Assembly (NCBI RefSeq): GCF_001704635.1
Contig: NZ_MAXF01000227.1
Coordinates: 1 to 39,045 of the forward strand
DNA: 39,045 nt
Direction of reading: 5' to 3'
DNA from: Streptomyces sparsogenes
Lineage (GTDB): Bacteria > Actinomycetota > Actinomycetes > Streptomycetales > Streptomycetaceae
In this document: positions 16,854 to 25,472 of the stretch, one piece after another
How the letters are laid out: every line of letters begins with the position of its first letter
How positions within the stretch are numbered: position 1 is the stretch's first letter
Program-made: the position numbers and the translations under genes
The notes under the pieces: generated by a model
What the model was told of the DNA's origin: nothing
Databases searched by the model: none
Seen by the model: the letters and a program-made list of their open reading frames with translations, nothing else

Positions 16854-18263
16854 TCACGTCCGGTGAAGACCGAGAGCGGCGCGCAACGTGCCGAACAGCT
16901 CGGTGTTCTCGTGGACGCCGAGGACGCGGTGCGCCTGCGGTCCCTGCGCGGCGACCCGCACCGGCACGCCTGTGTGTTCCTGTACCTCGCCCGGGGCACC
17001 GCTCGCGTACCCGAGCCGCATGTGTGATCCCTCGTCGGTGACGAGCGTCGTGGACAGGCCCGGCGAGCGTGCCTCCAGGGGCAGGATCTGACCCGAGTGC
17101 CCGTGGTCGGACGTGACGACGACGAGCGTACGGGGATGGCGCTGAGCGTACGCGAGCGCCGCGGCCACGGCACGGTCGAAGGCGAGGGTCTCGCCGATCT
17201 GGCCGCACGGATCGGCGTCATGGGCCCGGTCGTCGATCGAGGCACCCTCGACCTGGAGGAAGAACCCCTTGCCGGCGGGGCCGGAACGCTCGCTTGGGGT
17301 CGTCAGGAGCTCCAGAGCGGCCTTGGCGGACTCCTCCAGGGACGGCGTGGCGGCCGGACGCGTCGGGTTGTCCTCGGTGCACCGCTGGGGCGGCGTGCCA
17401 CCGGCGGACGCCGGGGCTCCCGTCCACTCCACCGGCACGGCCTCAGGTGCGAAGAGCCCGAGCACCGGCCGGTCCGGCCGGGCCGTCCGCAGACCGGTGC
17501 GGTCGCGTACGACCTGATAGCCCCCCGCGCGCGCCTGGTCCAGGACCGAACGGCCCCGGAACGGACCGTCGGTGACCTTCTGTGCGAACACGTCCGCCCC
17601 GCCGCCGAGGAGGACATCCGGCCGCAGGGCCACCGTCTGCTCCGCGATGGACCCCCTTCCACCGCGTGACCAGGTGTCCGCCGGGCATGCGGTCATATCG
17701 GCCGGGCCCTTGCAAGCGCGGTCGGTGACATGGGCCGTGAGCGCGGCGGGTGTCGCGTCGGTCAGCTGTGCCGTGGTGACGTTTCCGGTGGCGTACCCCT
17801 CCCGGCGGGCCAGCTCGAGCAGGGTGGGCAGCGGCTCGTTGGTGTCCGGTGTCCGGGAGACGCGTCCGTTGACCGTCTTGCGCCCCGTGGCCCACGCCGT
17901 GGCGCCGGCTGCGGAGTCAGTGACGTAGTCGGGGTGGCCCAGCTCGTCCACCGCGGAGGTCAGGGACGATCCGGTCATCGGCAGCCGGTCCATCGTGAGC
18001 CGCCCCTCGGCGCCGACGGCGTAGTTGCGCGCGGCGGTGATCTCCGAGTCACCCATGCCGTCGCCTATGAGGAGGATTACGTTCCGCGCCGGGGAGGGCC
18101 TGAAGTCGCCGGAAACCGGTCCGGACGGAGGCGCTGCGGAGGACAAGGTGACCGATGTCAGCAGGACAGCGGTGACCGCGCCCCACCGCCGCACCCGTCG
18201 CTTTCCCTGCCGCACCGCATGGATCGGCCCTCCGCCTCGTCGGTCCGGAAACGCTGCCGTCAT
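16854..18263 (-). CDS. strK: secreted alkaline phosphatase, streptomycin-6-phosphate phosphatase
   Basis: A 469-residue alkaline-phosphatase-superfamily protein. A basic N-terminus and hydrophobic stretch (residues about 27-44, WGAVTAVLLTSVTLSSAA) form a signal peptide, so it acts outside the membrane. Metal-binding IGDGMGD is at 66-72, the nucleophile serine is Ser117 in TDSAAGATA, and a late TSDHGHSG supplies the distal metal ligands. StrK removes the 6-phosphate from exported streptomycin-6-phosphate, releasing active drug. It starts 152 bases from strA, divergently; strA adds the same phosphate inside the cell, so the two halves of self-protection share one intergenic region. Confidence 0.9.
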   Translation of the reverse strand: MTAAFPDRRGGGPIHAVRQGKRRVRRWGAVTAVLLTSVTLSSAAPPSGPVSGDFRPSPARNVILLIGDGMGDSEITAARNYAVGAEGRLTMDRLPMTGSSLTSAVDELGHPDYVTDSAAGATAWATGRKTVNGRVSRTPDTNEPLPTLLELARREGYATGNVTTAQLTDATPAALTAHVTDRACKGPADMTACPADTWSRGGRGSIAEQTVALRPDVLLGGGADVFAQKVTDGPFRGRSVLDQARAGGYQVVRDRTGLRTARPDRPVLGLFAPEAVPVEWTGAPASAGGTPPQRCTEDNPTRPAATPSLEESAKAALELLTTPSERSGPAGKGFFLQVEGASIDDRAHDADPCGQIGETLAFDRAVAAALAYAQRHPRTLVVVTSDHGHSGQILPLEARSPGLSTTLVTDEGSHMRLGYASGAPGEVQEHTGVPVRVAAQGPQAHRVLGVHENTELFGTLRAALGLHRT

Positions 18264-18415
18264 CGCTCAACTCCTGTGTACGAGAGACCTGGTGGACGGC
18301 GGCGAACGGTATCGGGCCCGTACGGGTGGATGCACCGGCATGCCCGAATGCAGGGCACCTGTCGATTTCGGGTAACTTGCAGCTGGAAACCCAACTTCCC
18401 TGAAGGAAATGCGAT

Positions 18416-19339
18416 ATGGGCACGTCAAAAGCGATCGAGGTCCCGGAACACCTGGCGGCGTCGTACAGCAGGGGATTCGGCGAGGAAGGGAGGGCCTGGA
18501 TCGCGGCGCTGCCGACTCTCGCCGCGGCATTCCTGGACAGGTGGGAACTGCGGCGCGATGGTGCGGCCCGGGCAGGGGAAGCCTCGCTGGTGCTGCCGGT
18601 GTTACGCCAGGACGGTACCCGCGCGGTCCTCAAGCTCCAGATGCCCCGGGAGGAGACCACTGCCGCCCTCATCGGCCTGCGCACATGGAACGGTGCCGGC
18701 ACGGTACGGCTGCTCGACCACGATCCCCACAGCAGCACCATGCTCCTGGAGCGGCTGGACAGCGTCCGCACCCTGGCCTCACTCGAGGACGACGACGTCG
18801 CGATGGGAATCCTCGCCGAACTGCTGGCGCGGCTCGTCAGCGTCCCCGCCCCCCGGGAACTGCGCCGTCTCAAAGACATCGCCGCCGACATGCTGGAGCG
18901 GGTACCGCGCGCGGTCACGGCCCTGGCCGACCCGGCCGACCGGCAGTTGCTGCGCGGCTGGGCGGCAGCCGTCGCCGAACTGATCGAGGAACCCGGCGAC
19001 CAGATGCTGCACTGGGACCTGCACTACGACAACGTGCTGGCCGCGAAGCGCGAGCCGTGGCTTGCCATCGACCCCGAACCGCTCGCAGGGGACCCCGGTT
19101 TCGACCTGTGGCCCGCCCTGGACAGCCGGTGGGACGACATCGTCGCCGCGGGCGACATCCGGCGTGTGGTGCGGCGCCGGTTCGACCTGCTCACCGAGGT
19201 CCTCGGTCTTGACCGTGGGCGTGCGGCCGGCTGGACGCTGGGGCGGCTGCTGCAGAACGAGCTGTGGGACATCGAGGGCGGTGGTTCCGCGCTCGCCCCG
19301 TCCTCCGTCGCGATGGCGGAGGCACTTCCAAACCGTTGA
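18416..19339 (+). CDS. strA: streptomycin 6-phosphotransferase, APH(6) self-resistance
   Basis: A 307-residue APH(6)-family kinase, the usual StrA length. The catalytic loop LHWDLHYDNVL has His199, Asp201 and Asn206; AIDPEPLAGDPGFDLWP is the Mg-binding Asp segment. It phosphorylates the streptidine 6-hydroxyl, protecting the producer's ribosome and keeping the product inactive until export and StrK action. The ATG at 18416 follows GAAGGAAA. Codon 63 is TTA, unusual in Streptomyces, so resistance may depend on the bldA tRNA. It is followed by a strong hairpin terminator. It is separated from strR by strT-S-K. Confidence 0.94.
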   Translation: MGTSKAIEVPEHLAASYSRGFGEEGRAWIAALPTLAAAFLDRWELRRDGAARAGEASLVLPVLRQDGTRAVLKLQMPREETTAALIGLRTWNGAGTVRLLDHDPHSSTMLLERLDSVRTLASLEDDDVAMGILAELLARLVSVPAPRELRRLKDIAADMLERVPRAVTALADPADRQLLRGWAAAVAELIEEPGDQMLHWDLHYDNVLAAKREPWLAIDPEPLAGDPGFDLWPALDSRWDDIVAAGDIRRVVRRRFDLLTEVLGLDRGRAAGWTLGRLLQNELWDIEGGGSALAPSSVAMAEALPNR

Positions 19340-19366
19340 CGCGGGCCTGGGAGAGTTGACGTCGAA

Positions 19367-19407
19367 CGAATCGGCGGTGCCGTCCGGCACCGCCGATTCG
19401 GCTTTTC
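19367..19407 (+). terminator. intrinsic terminator downstream of strA
   Basis: A perfect 15-bp stem (CGAATCGGCGGTGCC at 19367-19381 with its complement at 19387-19401) with a 5-base loop is followed by GCTTTT. It starts 28 bases after the strA stop and lies immediately before the StrR site of strB1, which insulates strB1 from strA transcription. Confidence 0.9.
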
Positions 19408-19423
19408 CCGGAAGAGTTTCGCG

Positions 19424-19452
19424 TTCGACTGCCGAGAGTCTCCAGTCGAACA
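19424..19452 (+). promoter_or_regulatory. StrR-binding palindrome upstream of strB1
   Basis: GTTCGACTG (19424-19432), 11 bases, and CAGTCGAAC (19444-19452) form a perfect inverted repeat identical to the StrR consensus. It lies between the strA terminator and a candidate strB1 -10 element. Confidence 0.92.
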
Positions 19453-19755
19453 TCGGTCGTACTCGCCGTCGACGCCCCGACTTCGCTATGCTCAACGCGA
19501 ATTGAATGGTGGCTCACAAAACCCATCGGATACGGGTGGTTGCGAAGTCGGCCCATGAGTCGCCGACCGCGACGGAGCGACTCTTGAGACCAGGTTTCCT
19601 CGCCCGTCGAAGGTCATTATTCCCGGGCAACCGGAGCCCATCGGTTCTTTCCCGGCGGGGCTCTTGCGAATGAGTACCGGTTGACGTCCCGGCAGACAAC
19701 TCTCTTTTTTCACCGGGCCTTTCCGTATCCATGCCGGCAGCCAATGAGGAGTGTC
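19453..19755 (+). promoter_or_regulatory. strB1 promoter and long untranslated leader
   Basis: No gene is supported here. TATGCT at 19488-19493 is a candidate -10, centred about 50 bases downstream of the StrR site, without a clear -35, as expected of an activator-dependent promoter. The leader would be about 255 bases. It contains paired tracts (CCGGG near 19627 with CCCGG near 19657) that could fold, but I see no known riboswitch. GAGGAG at 19746-19751 is the ribosome site of strB1. Confidence 0.5.
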
Positions 19756-20802
19756 ATGAGTCTGGTCAGCGTGCACAACGAATGGGATCCGCTGGAGGAG
19801 ATCATCGTCGGAACGGCCGTGGGTGCGCGGGTTCCCCGGGCCGACCGCAGCGTGTTCGCCGTGGAGTACGCGGGGGAGTACGACAGCCAGGACCAGGTGC
19901 CGTCCGGGCTTTACCCGGACCGGGTCCTCAAGGAGACCGAGGAGGAACTCCACGTCCTGTGTGAGGAGCTCACGAAGCTCGGCGTCACGGTCCGGCGTCC
20001 GCAGCAGCGCGACAACTCCGCCCCGATCACCACGCCCGACTGGCAGACCGACGGCTTCCACGACTACTGCCCGCGCGACGGTTTGCTCTCCGTGGGCGAG
20101 ACGATCATCGAGACGCCGATGGCGCTGCGAGCACGCTTCCTCGAATCCCTGGCCTACAAGGACATCCTGCTCGACTACTTCGCCAGCGGCAGCCGGTGGA
20201 TCTCCGCGCCCAAGCCGCGGCTCACCGACACCATGTACGAGCCGACCGCACCCATGGGAGAGCGGCTCCGGGACCAGGAACCGGTGTTCGACGCGGCCAA
20301 CGTGCTCCGCTTCGGCACCGACCTGCTGTACCTGGTATCCGACAGCGGCAACGAACTCGGCGCGAAATGGCTCCAGTCGGCCGTCGGCGACGCCTACACC
20401 GTCCACCCCTGCCGCAACCTGTACGCCTCCACGCATGTCGACTCCACGATCGTGCCGCTGCGCCCCGGACTGGTCCTGGTAAACCCGGCACGGGTCAACG
20501 ACGACAACATGCCGGGCTTCCTGCGCTCCTGGCAGACCATCACGTGTCCGGAGCTGGTGGACATCGGCTTCACCGGCGACAAACCGCACTGCTCGGTGTG
20601 GATCGGGATGAACCTGCTGGTTGTGCGCCCCGACCTGGCCGTAGTGGATCGCCGTCAGACCGAGCTGATCAAGCTGCTGGAGAAGCACGGCATGGACGTA
20701 CTGCCGCTGCAGCTCACCCACTCCCGCACCCTCGGCGGCGGTTTTCACTGCGCCACGCTGGACGTCCGGCGCTCGGGCGCCTTGGAGACCTACCGGTTCT
20801 GA
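19756..20802 (+). CDS. strB1: scyllo-inosamine-4-phosphate amidinotransferase
   Basis: A 348-residue amidinotransferase of the glycine/inosamine-phosphate family. Catalytic residues fall at the positions known for StrB1: Asp108 (CPRDG), Asp179 (PVFDAANVLRFG), His227 and Asp229 (STHVDST), and the nucleophile Cys332 (GGGFHCATL). It moves the amidino group of arginine to the aminocyclitol phosphate, making a guanidino group. Because strB2 here is dead, StrB1 may have to perform both transfers of streptidine formation. The ATG at 19756 follows GAGGAG. It is the first gene of the strB1-F-G-H-P-Q run, controlled by a perfect StrR site. Confidence 0.95.
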   Translation: MSLVSVHNEWDPLEEIIVGTAVGARVPRADRSVFAVEYAGEYDSQDQVPSGLYPDRVLKETEEELHVLCEELTKLGVTVRRPQQRDNSAPITTPDWQTDGFHDYCPRDGLLSVGETIIETPMALRARFLESLAYKDILLDYFASGSRWISAPKPRLTDTMYEPTAPMGERLRDQEPVFDAANVLRFGTDLLYLVSDSGNELGAKWLQSAVGDAYTVHPCRNLYASTHVDSTIVPLRPGLVLVNPARVNDDNMPGFLRSWQTITCPELVDIGFTGDKPHCSVWIGMNLLVVRPDLAVVDRRQTELIKLLEKHGMDVLPLQLTHSRTLGGGFHCATLDVRRSGALETYRF

Positions 20803-20883
20803 CGTCCCCTCCGGGCTCGCAGCGGATACCCCCGGCCGCCGCGAGCCGTCCAACTCCCGACCGAGACAGGAGGTTCGAGCAAC

Positions 20884-21729
20884 GTGATCGGTTACGGAGT
20901 CTGCGTCGGCCCGTCCGACCTCTTCGACCGCATCTGCCGCCCGGGTATCGAGCGCGTCCGGACACCCGGCAGCCCGCTGTTCACCATGCGCGGCCAACGC
21001 TCCATGTTCGAGGCGTACAACGCCATGCTCGACCAGGCGGCCGCCAACTCCGAGGTCACCGGACTCGTGATGCTCCATGACGACGTCGAACTGCGGAAGA
21101 ACCCCGTGGACGTGGTCGGCCCGGTCTTCGAGGACGACTCCGTGGGCATGCTCGGCTCCCTCGGTGGCTCGGACACCGTCTCTCTGGCCTGGTGGAACGA
21201 GAAGGCGACCCGGCGCGGACGGGTCACCGACTACGACAAGGTGCACGATCACGGCTCCGGCCTGCACGAGGTGCACGCCGTGGACGACGTGATCCTCTGT
21301 GTGAACCGCTGGGTCATCGAGAACGTGCGTTTCCCTGCCGGCCGCTACCGCGGCTTCGAAGGACTCGGCGTCATCCTCGCCGCTCTGGTGCGCTCCGCCG
21401 GCAAACGCGTCATGGTCCAGGACCTCCAGGACGTGATGCACCACAACGAGGGCCGCGGCTTCAACGGCCTACAGGACTGGCGACACAACGAACTGCGCTG
21501 GCAGCGGCAGTTCTTCGACCTCAGCCCGCTGGAGCGGATGGGGAGCTACCTGGAGGAGCTCACCGTGCCGTCGATCCCGCTGCGGATAGCCGCCCGCCGC
21601 CTGGCGCTGCGCGCAGCCGGCCGCGGCTTCGAGGTGAGCGACGGAGAGTCCGGCGATCCGGCGGTCGACGAACTGGTGGACGGCTGGTACCGGCGGTGCA
21701 CCCGACTCCGCGGCCGGATGAAAGTGTGA
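20884..21729 (+). CDS. strF: StrF, glycosyltransferase-like protein
   Basis: A 281-residue protein with a GT-A-like fold signature: YGVCVGPSDLF at the start and LMLHDDVEL with paired Asp at about residues 65-68. StrF gave its name to a glycosyltransferase-like N-terminal family. It is assigned to the N-methyl-L-glucosamine branch or its attachment, and its reaction is not established. The GTG at 20884 has AGGAGG eleven bases before it. strG starts nine bases downstream, so the pair is tightly co-transcribed. Confidence 0.82.
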   Translation: MIGYGVCVGPSDLFDRICRPGIERVRTPGSPLFTMRGQRSMFEAYNAMLDQAAANSEVTGLVMLHDDVELRKNPVDVVGPVFEDDSVGMLGSLGGSDTVSLAWWNEKATRRGRVTDYDKVHDHGSGLHEVHAVDDVILCVNRWVIENVRFPAGRYRGFEGLGVILAALVRSAGKRVMVQDLQDVMHHNEGRGFNGLQDWRHNELRWQRQFFDLSPLERMGSYLEELTVPSIPLRIAARRLALRAAGRGFEVSDGESGDPAVDELVDGWYRRCTRLRGRMKV

Positions 21730-21738
21730 GGAGGGGCC

Positions 21739-22338
21739 ATGGCGACATACACACGACTGCGCTACGACGTCACGAACATCCCGATCGCAGAACTCGTCCG
21801 CGAGATCCTGGCGGTGGACGACCTCGAGGGGCTCGCGGGGAGCGACCGGCCCGCCACCCGGGAGAGTGACCAGAGTACGGACCACCACAAACGGTTCTAC
21901 GCCAGCTTCGACGTCATCGCGCCGATCTACCGCAAGCTGGCCCAGGAGGTCCTCGGCTCCGACGCTGAGAGCCACTATGTCCAGCGCGTCCCGACCTTCC
22001 GGGTGCACTTGCAGGGCTCTCTCGCCGTAGGTGAGTGGCACCGCGACCGGGACTTCGGGCACGACCCCGCCGAAGTGAACTACTGGGTGCCGCTCACCAG
22101 GGCGTATGGCAACAACACCCTGTGGATCGACCGGGAGCCGGTGCACGCCGAGTACGGGGACGTGATCGTCTTCGACGGCGCCAACTCCTGGCACGGAAAC
22201 GTCGTCAACGACACCCCGACCAGCCGGGTGAGCATGGACTTCCGCACCATTCCCCGCTCCGAGTACCGCCCCAACGAGAAGAAGTCGGTCTCCTTCGGGA
22301 TGCCGTTCCTGCTCGGCGACTACTGGGACATCCTCTGA
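21739..22338 (+). CDS. strG: StrG, cupin / 2-oxoglutarate-Fe(II) oxygenase-like protein
   Basis: A 199-residue protein with the StrG length. The region WHRDRDFGHDP to YGDVIVFDGANSWHGN to SRVSMDFR has an H-x-D (His101, Asp103), a distal His152 and an Arg163, the pattern of a jelly-roll iron/2-oxoglutarate oxygenase. This functional reading is my inference; StrG's reaction in streptomycin formation is not known, although it is usually placed in the N-methyl-L-glucosamine branch. A strong ribosome site, GAGGAGGGG, overlaps the end of strF. It is in the strB1 operon. Confidence 0.8.
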   Translation: MATYTRLRYDVTNIPIAELVREILAVDDLEGLAGSDRPATRESDQSTDHHKRFYASFDVIAPIYRKLAQEVLGSDAESHYVQRVPTFRVHLQGSLAVGEWHRDRDFGHDPAEVNYWVPLTRAYGNNTLWIDREPVHAEYGDVIVFDGANSWHGNVVNDTPTSRVSMDFRTIPRSEYRPNEKKSVSFGMPFLLGDYWDIL

Positions 22339-22408
22339 TCCCGCCGCCGCCGTCGTCCGGCCGGCCATGAGATTCCCCTATTCCACAGCCTGATGCCATG
22401 GGGCCAGT

Positions 22409-23566
22409 ATGCAGACGAATGCGCATTCCACTTCGGAGTCCACGGCGGAGCCCTCCTACGAGGAGGCCCTGCTGTCCCAGGACGAGCGGTTCCAGAAATT
22501 CCTGGCCGGGCTACCGGCTGACACCCCGGTCTGGTTCTGTTTCTTCTCCTCCGGACTGTTGCATGTCATCCAGCACTTCCTTCGATTTGTGCCACCGGGC
22601 ATCAATTTCGCCTTCCTCAGCAGCGGGCTGACGGCGGAAGAGATCGCCCTGCGCAACACCATGAGCAACGGCCGACCCGCCTTCGACCTGGATGAAGGGG
22701 TCGGCAGCCACGAGATCTTCGAGTTCCTGCTGCGCAACCTCGACCGGCCGTTCGGCATCGTGGACAGCGACTGCTTCGTCATGGAAGCGGACTGGTTCAC
22801 CCGCTGCATGGACGGCCTGGAACCGGGGGTGGCCGTCAGCAGCCCCCTCAGCTACGGGCCGATCCCGCTCGCCGCCCCGCCGTTCATGGCGCTCGACCCG
22901 GCGGCTCGGCCCGAGATCGAGCGTGCCATCGGCGGGCCCGTCTCCCCGGCCGCGTACTCCTACACCCCGCCGGGACCGGAGAAGGAGATCGACGGCGCCA
23001 TGGTGCGTCTGATCGAACCGCACCACGAGCAGGCGCTCGCCAAGGTACTGGCCTTGGAGGACCGTCGGCTGCCCTTCCCCCAGGGCGGCCTTCTCGACGT
23101 CCTCGACGACGGCCGCGAGGTCCGCAGTCACGAGCGCCACCATCATCTGCAGAACGGGAACAGCGTCATCCGGGTGGTCTTCGACGGACTGATGTTCTAT
23201 CAACTCATGGCGCTGGCCGCGGGGCGCCGCATCGCCCACTTCCACAGCTTCCCCGGCACGAAGGTGTTCGCGCCGCAACTGGTGCACGCGGGCGGTATCT
23301 CCTACTGGCACCGGCTTCGGCCCAGCGAGATCGCCGCCGGCATCCACGAACTGCCCTGGTCGGCGCACATGGACGCGCTGCTCCTCGAGCGGTTCAACGC
23401 CAGACCCGACGCCCCCGAGTCCTACCGCACCCGCGGGGTCCGCCTCGCGGCCAACCTGCGTCAGTCCGCGACGACCCTCGAACGATTGCGGGAGGAACTG
23501 CGCGGCAAGCTCGCCGCGTCCGGCGTCGACGTGACCGACCCGCGCTGGCGCGCGGTACTCGACTGA
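22409..23566 (+). CDS. strH: StrH, putative dihydrostreptosyl glycosyltransferase
   Basis: A 385-residue protein of the StrH family. FGIVDSDCFVM at about residues 112-122 carries a DxD-type nucleotide-sugar/metal motif within a GT-A-like region. StrH is the accepted candidate for joining dTDP-dihydrostreptose to streptidine-6-phosphate. It has no membrane segment, so it is cytoplasmic. The ATG at 22409 has only a weak GGGG ribosome site and follows strG by 70 bases. It is in the strB1-F-G-H-P-Q run. Confidence 0.82.
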   Translation: MQTNAHSTSESTAEPSYEEALLSQDERFQKFLAGLPADTPVWFCFFSSGLLHVIQHFLRFVPPGINFAFLSSGLTAEEIALRNTMSNGRPAFDLDEGVGSHEIFEFLLRNLDRPFGIVDSDCFVMEADWFTRCMDGLEPGVAVSSPLSYGPIPLAAPPFMALDPAARPEIERAIGGPVSPAAYSYTPPGPEKEIDGAMVRLIEPHHEQALAKVLALEDRRLPFPQGGLLDVLDDGREVRSHERHHHLQNGNSVIRVVFDGLMFYQLMALAAGRRIAHFHSFPGTKVFAPQLVHAGGISYWHRLRPSEIAAGIHELPWSAHMDALLLERFNARPDAPESYRTRGVRLAANLRQSATTLERLREELRGKLAASGVDVTDPRWRAVLD

Positions 23567-23583
23567 CGAGGGAGCACAGACCC

Positions 23584-24618
23584 GTGCGGATCCTGCTCAC
23601 AGGACACCAGGGCTACCTGGGCACCGTCATGGCCCCCGTCCTCACCGCGGCCGGCCACCAGGTCAGCGGCCTGGACAGCGGCCTGTTCTCCTCCCGCGTC
23701 CTCGGCACCCTGGACGCCCCGGACGTACCGGGCCCGACACTGGACCTGCGCGACGCCACCGTCGAGACGCTCCACGGCTGCGACGCCGTAGTGCACCTGG
23801 CCGCCCTCTCCAACGACCCACTGGGTTCCTTGGATCCGGACCTCACTCACGCCATCAACCACCACGCCTCCACCCGACTGGCGAGGCTGGCCAAGAGAGC
23901 CGGGGTCCGCCGCTTCGTCTACGCCTCGACCTGTTCCGTATACGGAGCCCAGCCCGGGGACGAGCCGGTCGACGAGGACGCCCCGCTCAAGCCCGTCACG
24001 CCGTACGCGGTGTCCAAGGTGCGGGTCGAGGACGACCTCGTGGAGCTGGCCGACGCCGACTTCGCCCCTGTGTTCCTGCGTAACGCCACCGCCTTCGGCT
24101 TCTCCCCGCGGCTGCGCTCCGACATTGTGCTCAACAACCTGGTCGGCCGGGCGCTGCTCACTGGTCGGGTCACCGTCCTGTCCGACGGCACGGCGTGGCG
24201 CCCCCTGGTCCACGCCGAGGACATCGCCCACGCCGTGCTCGCCACCCTGGCCGCCCCCGCCGACACGGTGCGGGGACGGGCCTTCAACATCGGCACGGAG
24301 GAGAACAACCGGACGGTGGCCCAGATCGCCGAGGCCGCCGCCGCGGCAGTACCAGGCTCCGTCGTGGAGATCACGGGCGAGACCGGCAGCGACCCGCGCT
24401 CCTACCGGGTCGACTTCACCCGGGCACGGATCGAACTGGGGTACCGGGCCCGCTGGAGCATCCCGGACGGCGCGGCGCAGTTGGCCCAGCAGTACCGCGA
24501 ACGCGGGCTCACCCGAACCGCCTTCGAGCACGACTTCACCCGCCTCGCGGTGCTCGGCCACCGTCGGCGAGAAGGCTCGCTCGACGAGAACCTGCGGGTC
24601 CGTGCCGCGCGTACCTGA
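23584..24618 (+). CDS. strP: NAD-dependent sugar epimerase/dehydratase
   Basis: A 344-residue extended SDR. TGHQGYLG at residues 6-13 is the Rossmann glycine motif (Gln replaces a usual small residue), STCSVYG at 115-121 and YAVSK (Tyr141, Lys145) the active site. It is likely to act on an NDP-hexose, probably a CDP-sugar from StrQ, in the N-methyl-L-glucosamine branch. The gene name is given from neighbourhood with strQ and is less certain than the family. The GTG at 23584 follows GAGGGAG; strH ends 17 bases before. strQ follows 43 bases downstream. Confidence 0.72.
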   Translation: MRILLTGHQGYLGTVMAPVLTAAGHQVSGLDSGLFSSRVLGTLDAPDVPGPTLDLRDATVETLHGCDAVVHLAALSNDPLGSLDPDLTHAINHHASTRLARLAKRAGVRRFVYASTCSVYGAQPGDEPVDEDAPLKPVTPYAVSKVRVEDDLVELADADFAPVFLRNATAFGFSPRLRSDIVLNNLVGRALLTGRVTVLSDGTAWRPLVHAEDIAHAVLATLAAPADTVRGRAFNIGTEENNRTVAQIAEAAAAAVPGSVVEITGETGSDPRSYRVDFTRARIELGYRARWSIPDGAAQLAQQYRERGLTRTAFEHDFTRLAVLGHRRREGSLDENLRVRAART

Positions 24619-24661
24619 TGCAATCCGAGCATCGCGCCGACGTCGGCCGAGGAGGGACACA

Positions 24662-25456
24662 GTGAACCCGGACATACCCGTGGTACTCCTGTGCGGGGGA
24701 TACGGCACCCGCATCCGGGAGGCCAGCGAACGCCTGCCCAAGGCCATGGTGGACATCGGCGGCCGCCCAATCCTGTGGCACATCATGAAGATCTACAGCC
24801 ACTACGGATTCCGCCGGTTTGTGCTGTGCCTCGGCTACAAGGGCTGGGCCATCAAACAGTTCTTCCTGGACTACCGCGCCCAGATGTCGGACTTCACCAT
24901 CGCGCTCAGCGACGAGCACCGGCTCCGCTTCCATGACGACCGGGCCGACGAGAACTGGGAGATCACCTTCGTCGAGACCGGCCTGAACACCGCCACCGGC
25001 GCACGGCTGCGCCGGGTGCGGCGCTACGTCGACACCGACCACTTCATGATGGGATACGGCGACGGCGTCGGGAACATCGACCTGGCGGCGCTGGAGAAGG
25101 AACATCGCGACGCCGGGCGGATCGGCACGGTCACCGGCGTCCACCCGACGTCGAAGTTCGGCGAGATGGACGTCGAGGGCAGCGAGGTCCTCGAGTTCAA
25201 CGAGAAGCCCACGCAGGTCACCGGCTTCGTCTCAGGTGGATTCTTCATGTTCCGCCGGGAGTTCCTCGACGAGTACCTGGACGACGACCCGAGGCTGTGG
25301 CTCGAGAGCGCCCCCTTGCAGCGGCTCGCCCGGGACAGGCAGTTGACCCTGCACCCCCACGACGACTTCTGGTGCGCCATGGACACCTACAAGGACTACC
25401 AGCACCTCAACGAGCTGTGGGCGGCCGGAAACGCGCCCTGGAAGGTGTGGGCGTAG
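24662..25456 (+). CDS. strQ: glucose-1-phosphate cytidylyltransferase
   Basis: A 264-residue RfbF-type nucleotidyltransferase beginning VVLLCGGYGTRIREASERLP, with the PKAMVDIGGRPILWHIM sugar-phosphate loop and a later VHPTSKFGEMDV segment. It makes CDP-glucose from CTP and glucose-1-phosphate. In streptomycin producers StrQ is the CDP-glucose synthetase proposed to start the N-methyl-L-glucosamine branch. The GTG at 24662 follows GAGGAGGGA. It is the last gene of the strB1 run and converges on strU. Confidence 0.86.
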   Translation: MNPDIPVVLLCGGYGTRIREASERLPKAMVDIGGRPILWHIMKIYSHYGFRRFVLCLGYKGWAIKQFFLDYRAQMSDFTIALSDEHRLRFHDDRADENWEITFVETGLNTATGARLRRVRRYVDTDHFMMGYGDGVGNIDLAALEKEHRDAGRIGTVTGVHPTSKFGEMDVEGSEVLEFNEKPTQVTGFVSGGFFMFRREFLDEYLDDDPRLWLESAPLQRLARDRQLTLHPHDDFWCAMDTYKDYQHLNELWAAGNAPWKVWA

Positions 25457-25457
25457 C

Positions 25458-25472
25458 CGGCCGCCCCGGCCG
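25458..25472. terminator. bidirectional hairpin between strQ and strU
   Basis: CGGCCG-CCC-CGGCCG exactly fills the 16-base gap between the convergent stop codons of strQ and strU. The stem is six GC pairs with a three-base loop and no T-run, so a terminator role is plausible but unproved. Confidence 0.35.

Noticed and set aside
19492..21444. Very long minus-strand open frame (about 650 codons) opposite strB1 and strF
   Set aside because: Long antisense frames are common in GC-rich codon-biased genes; the plus strand encodes strB1 and strF with all catalytic residues.
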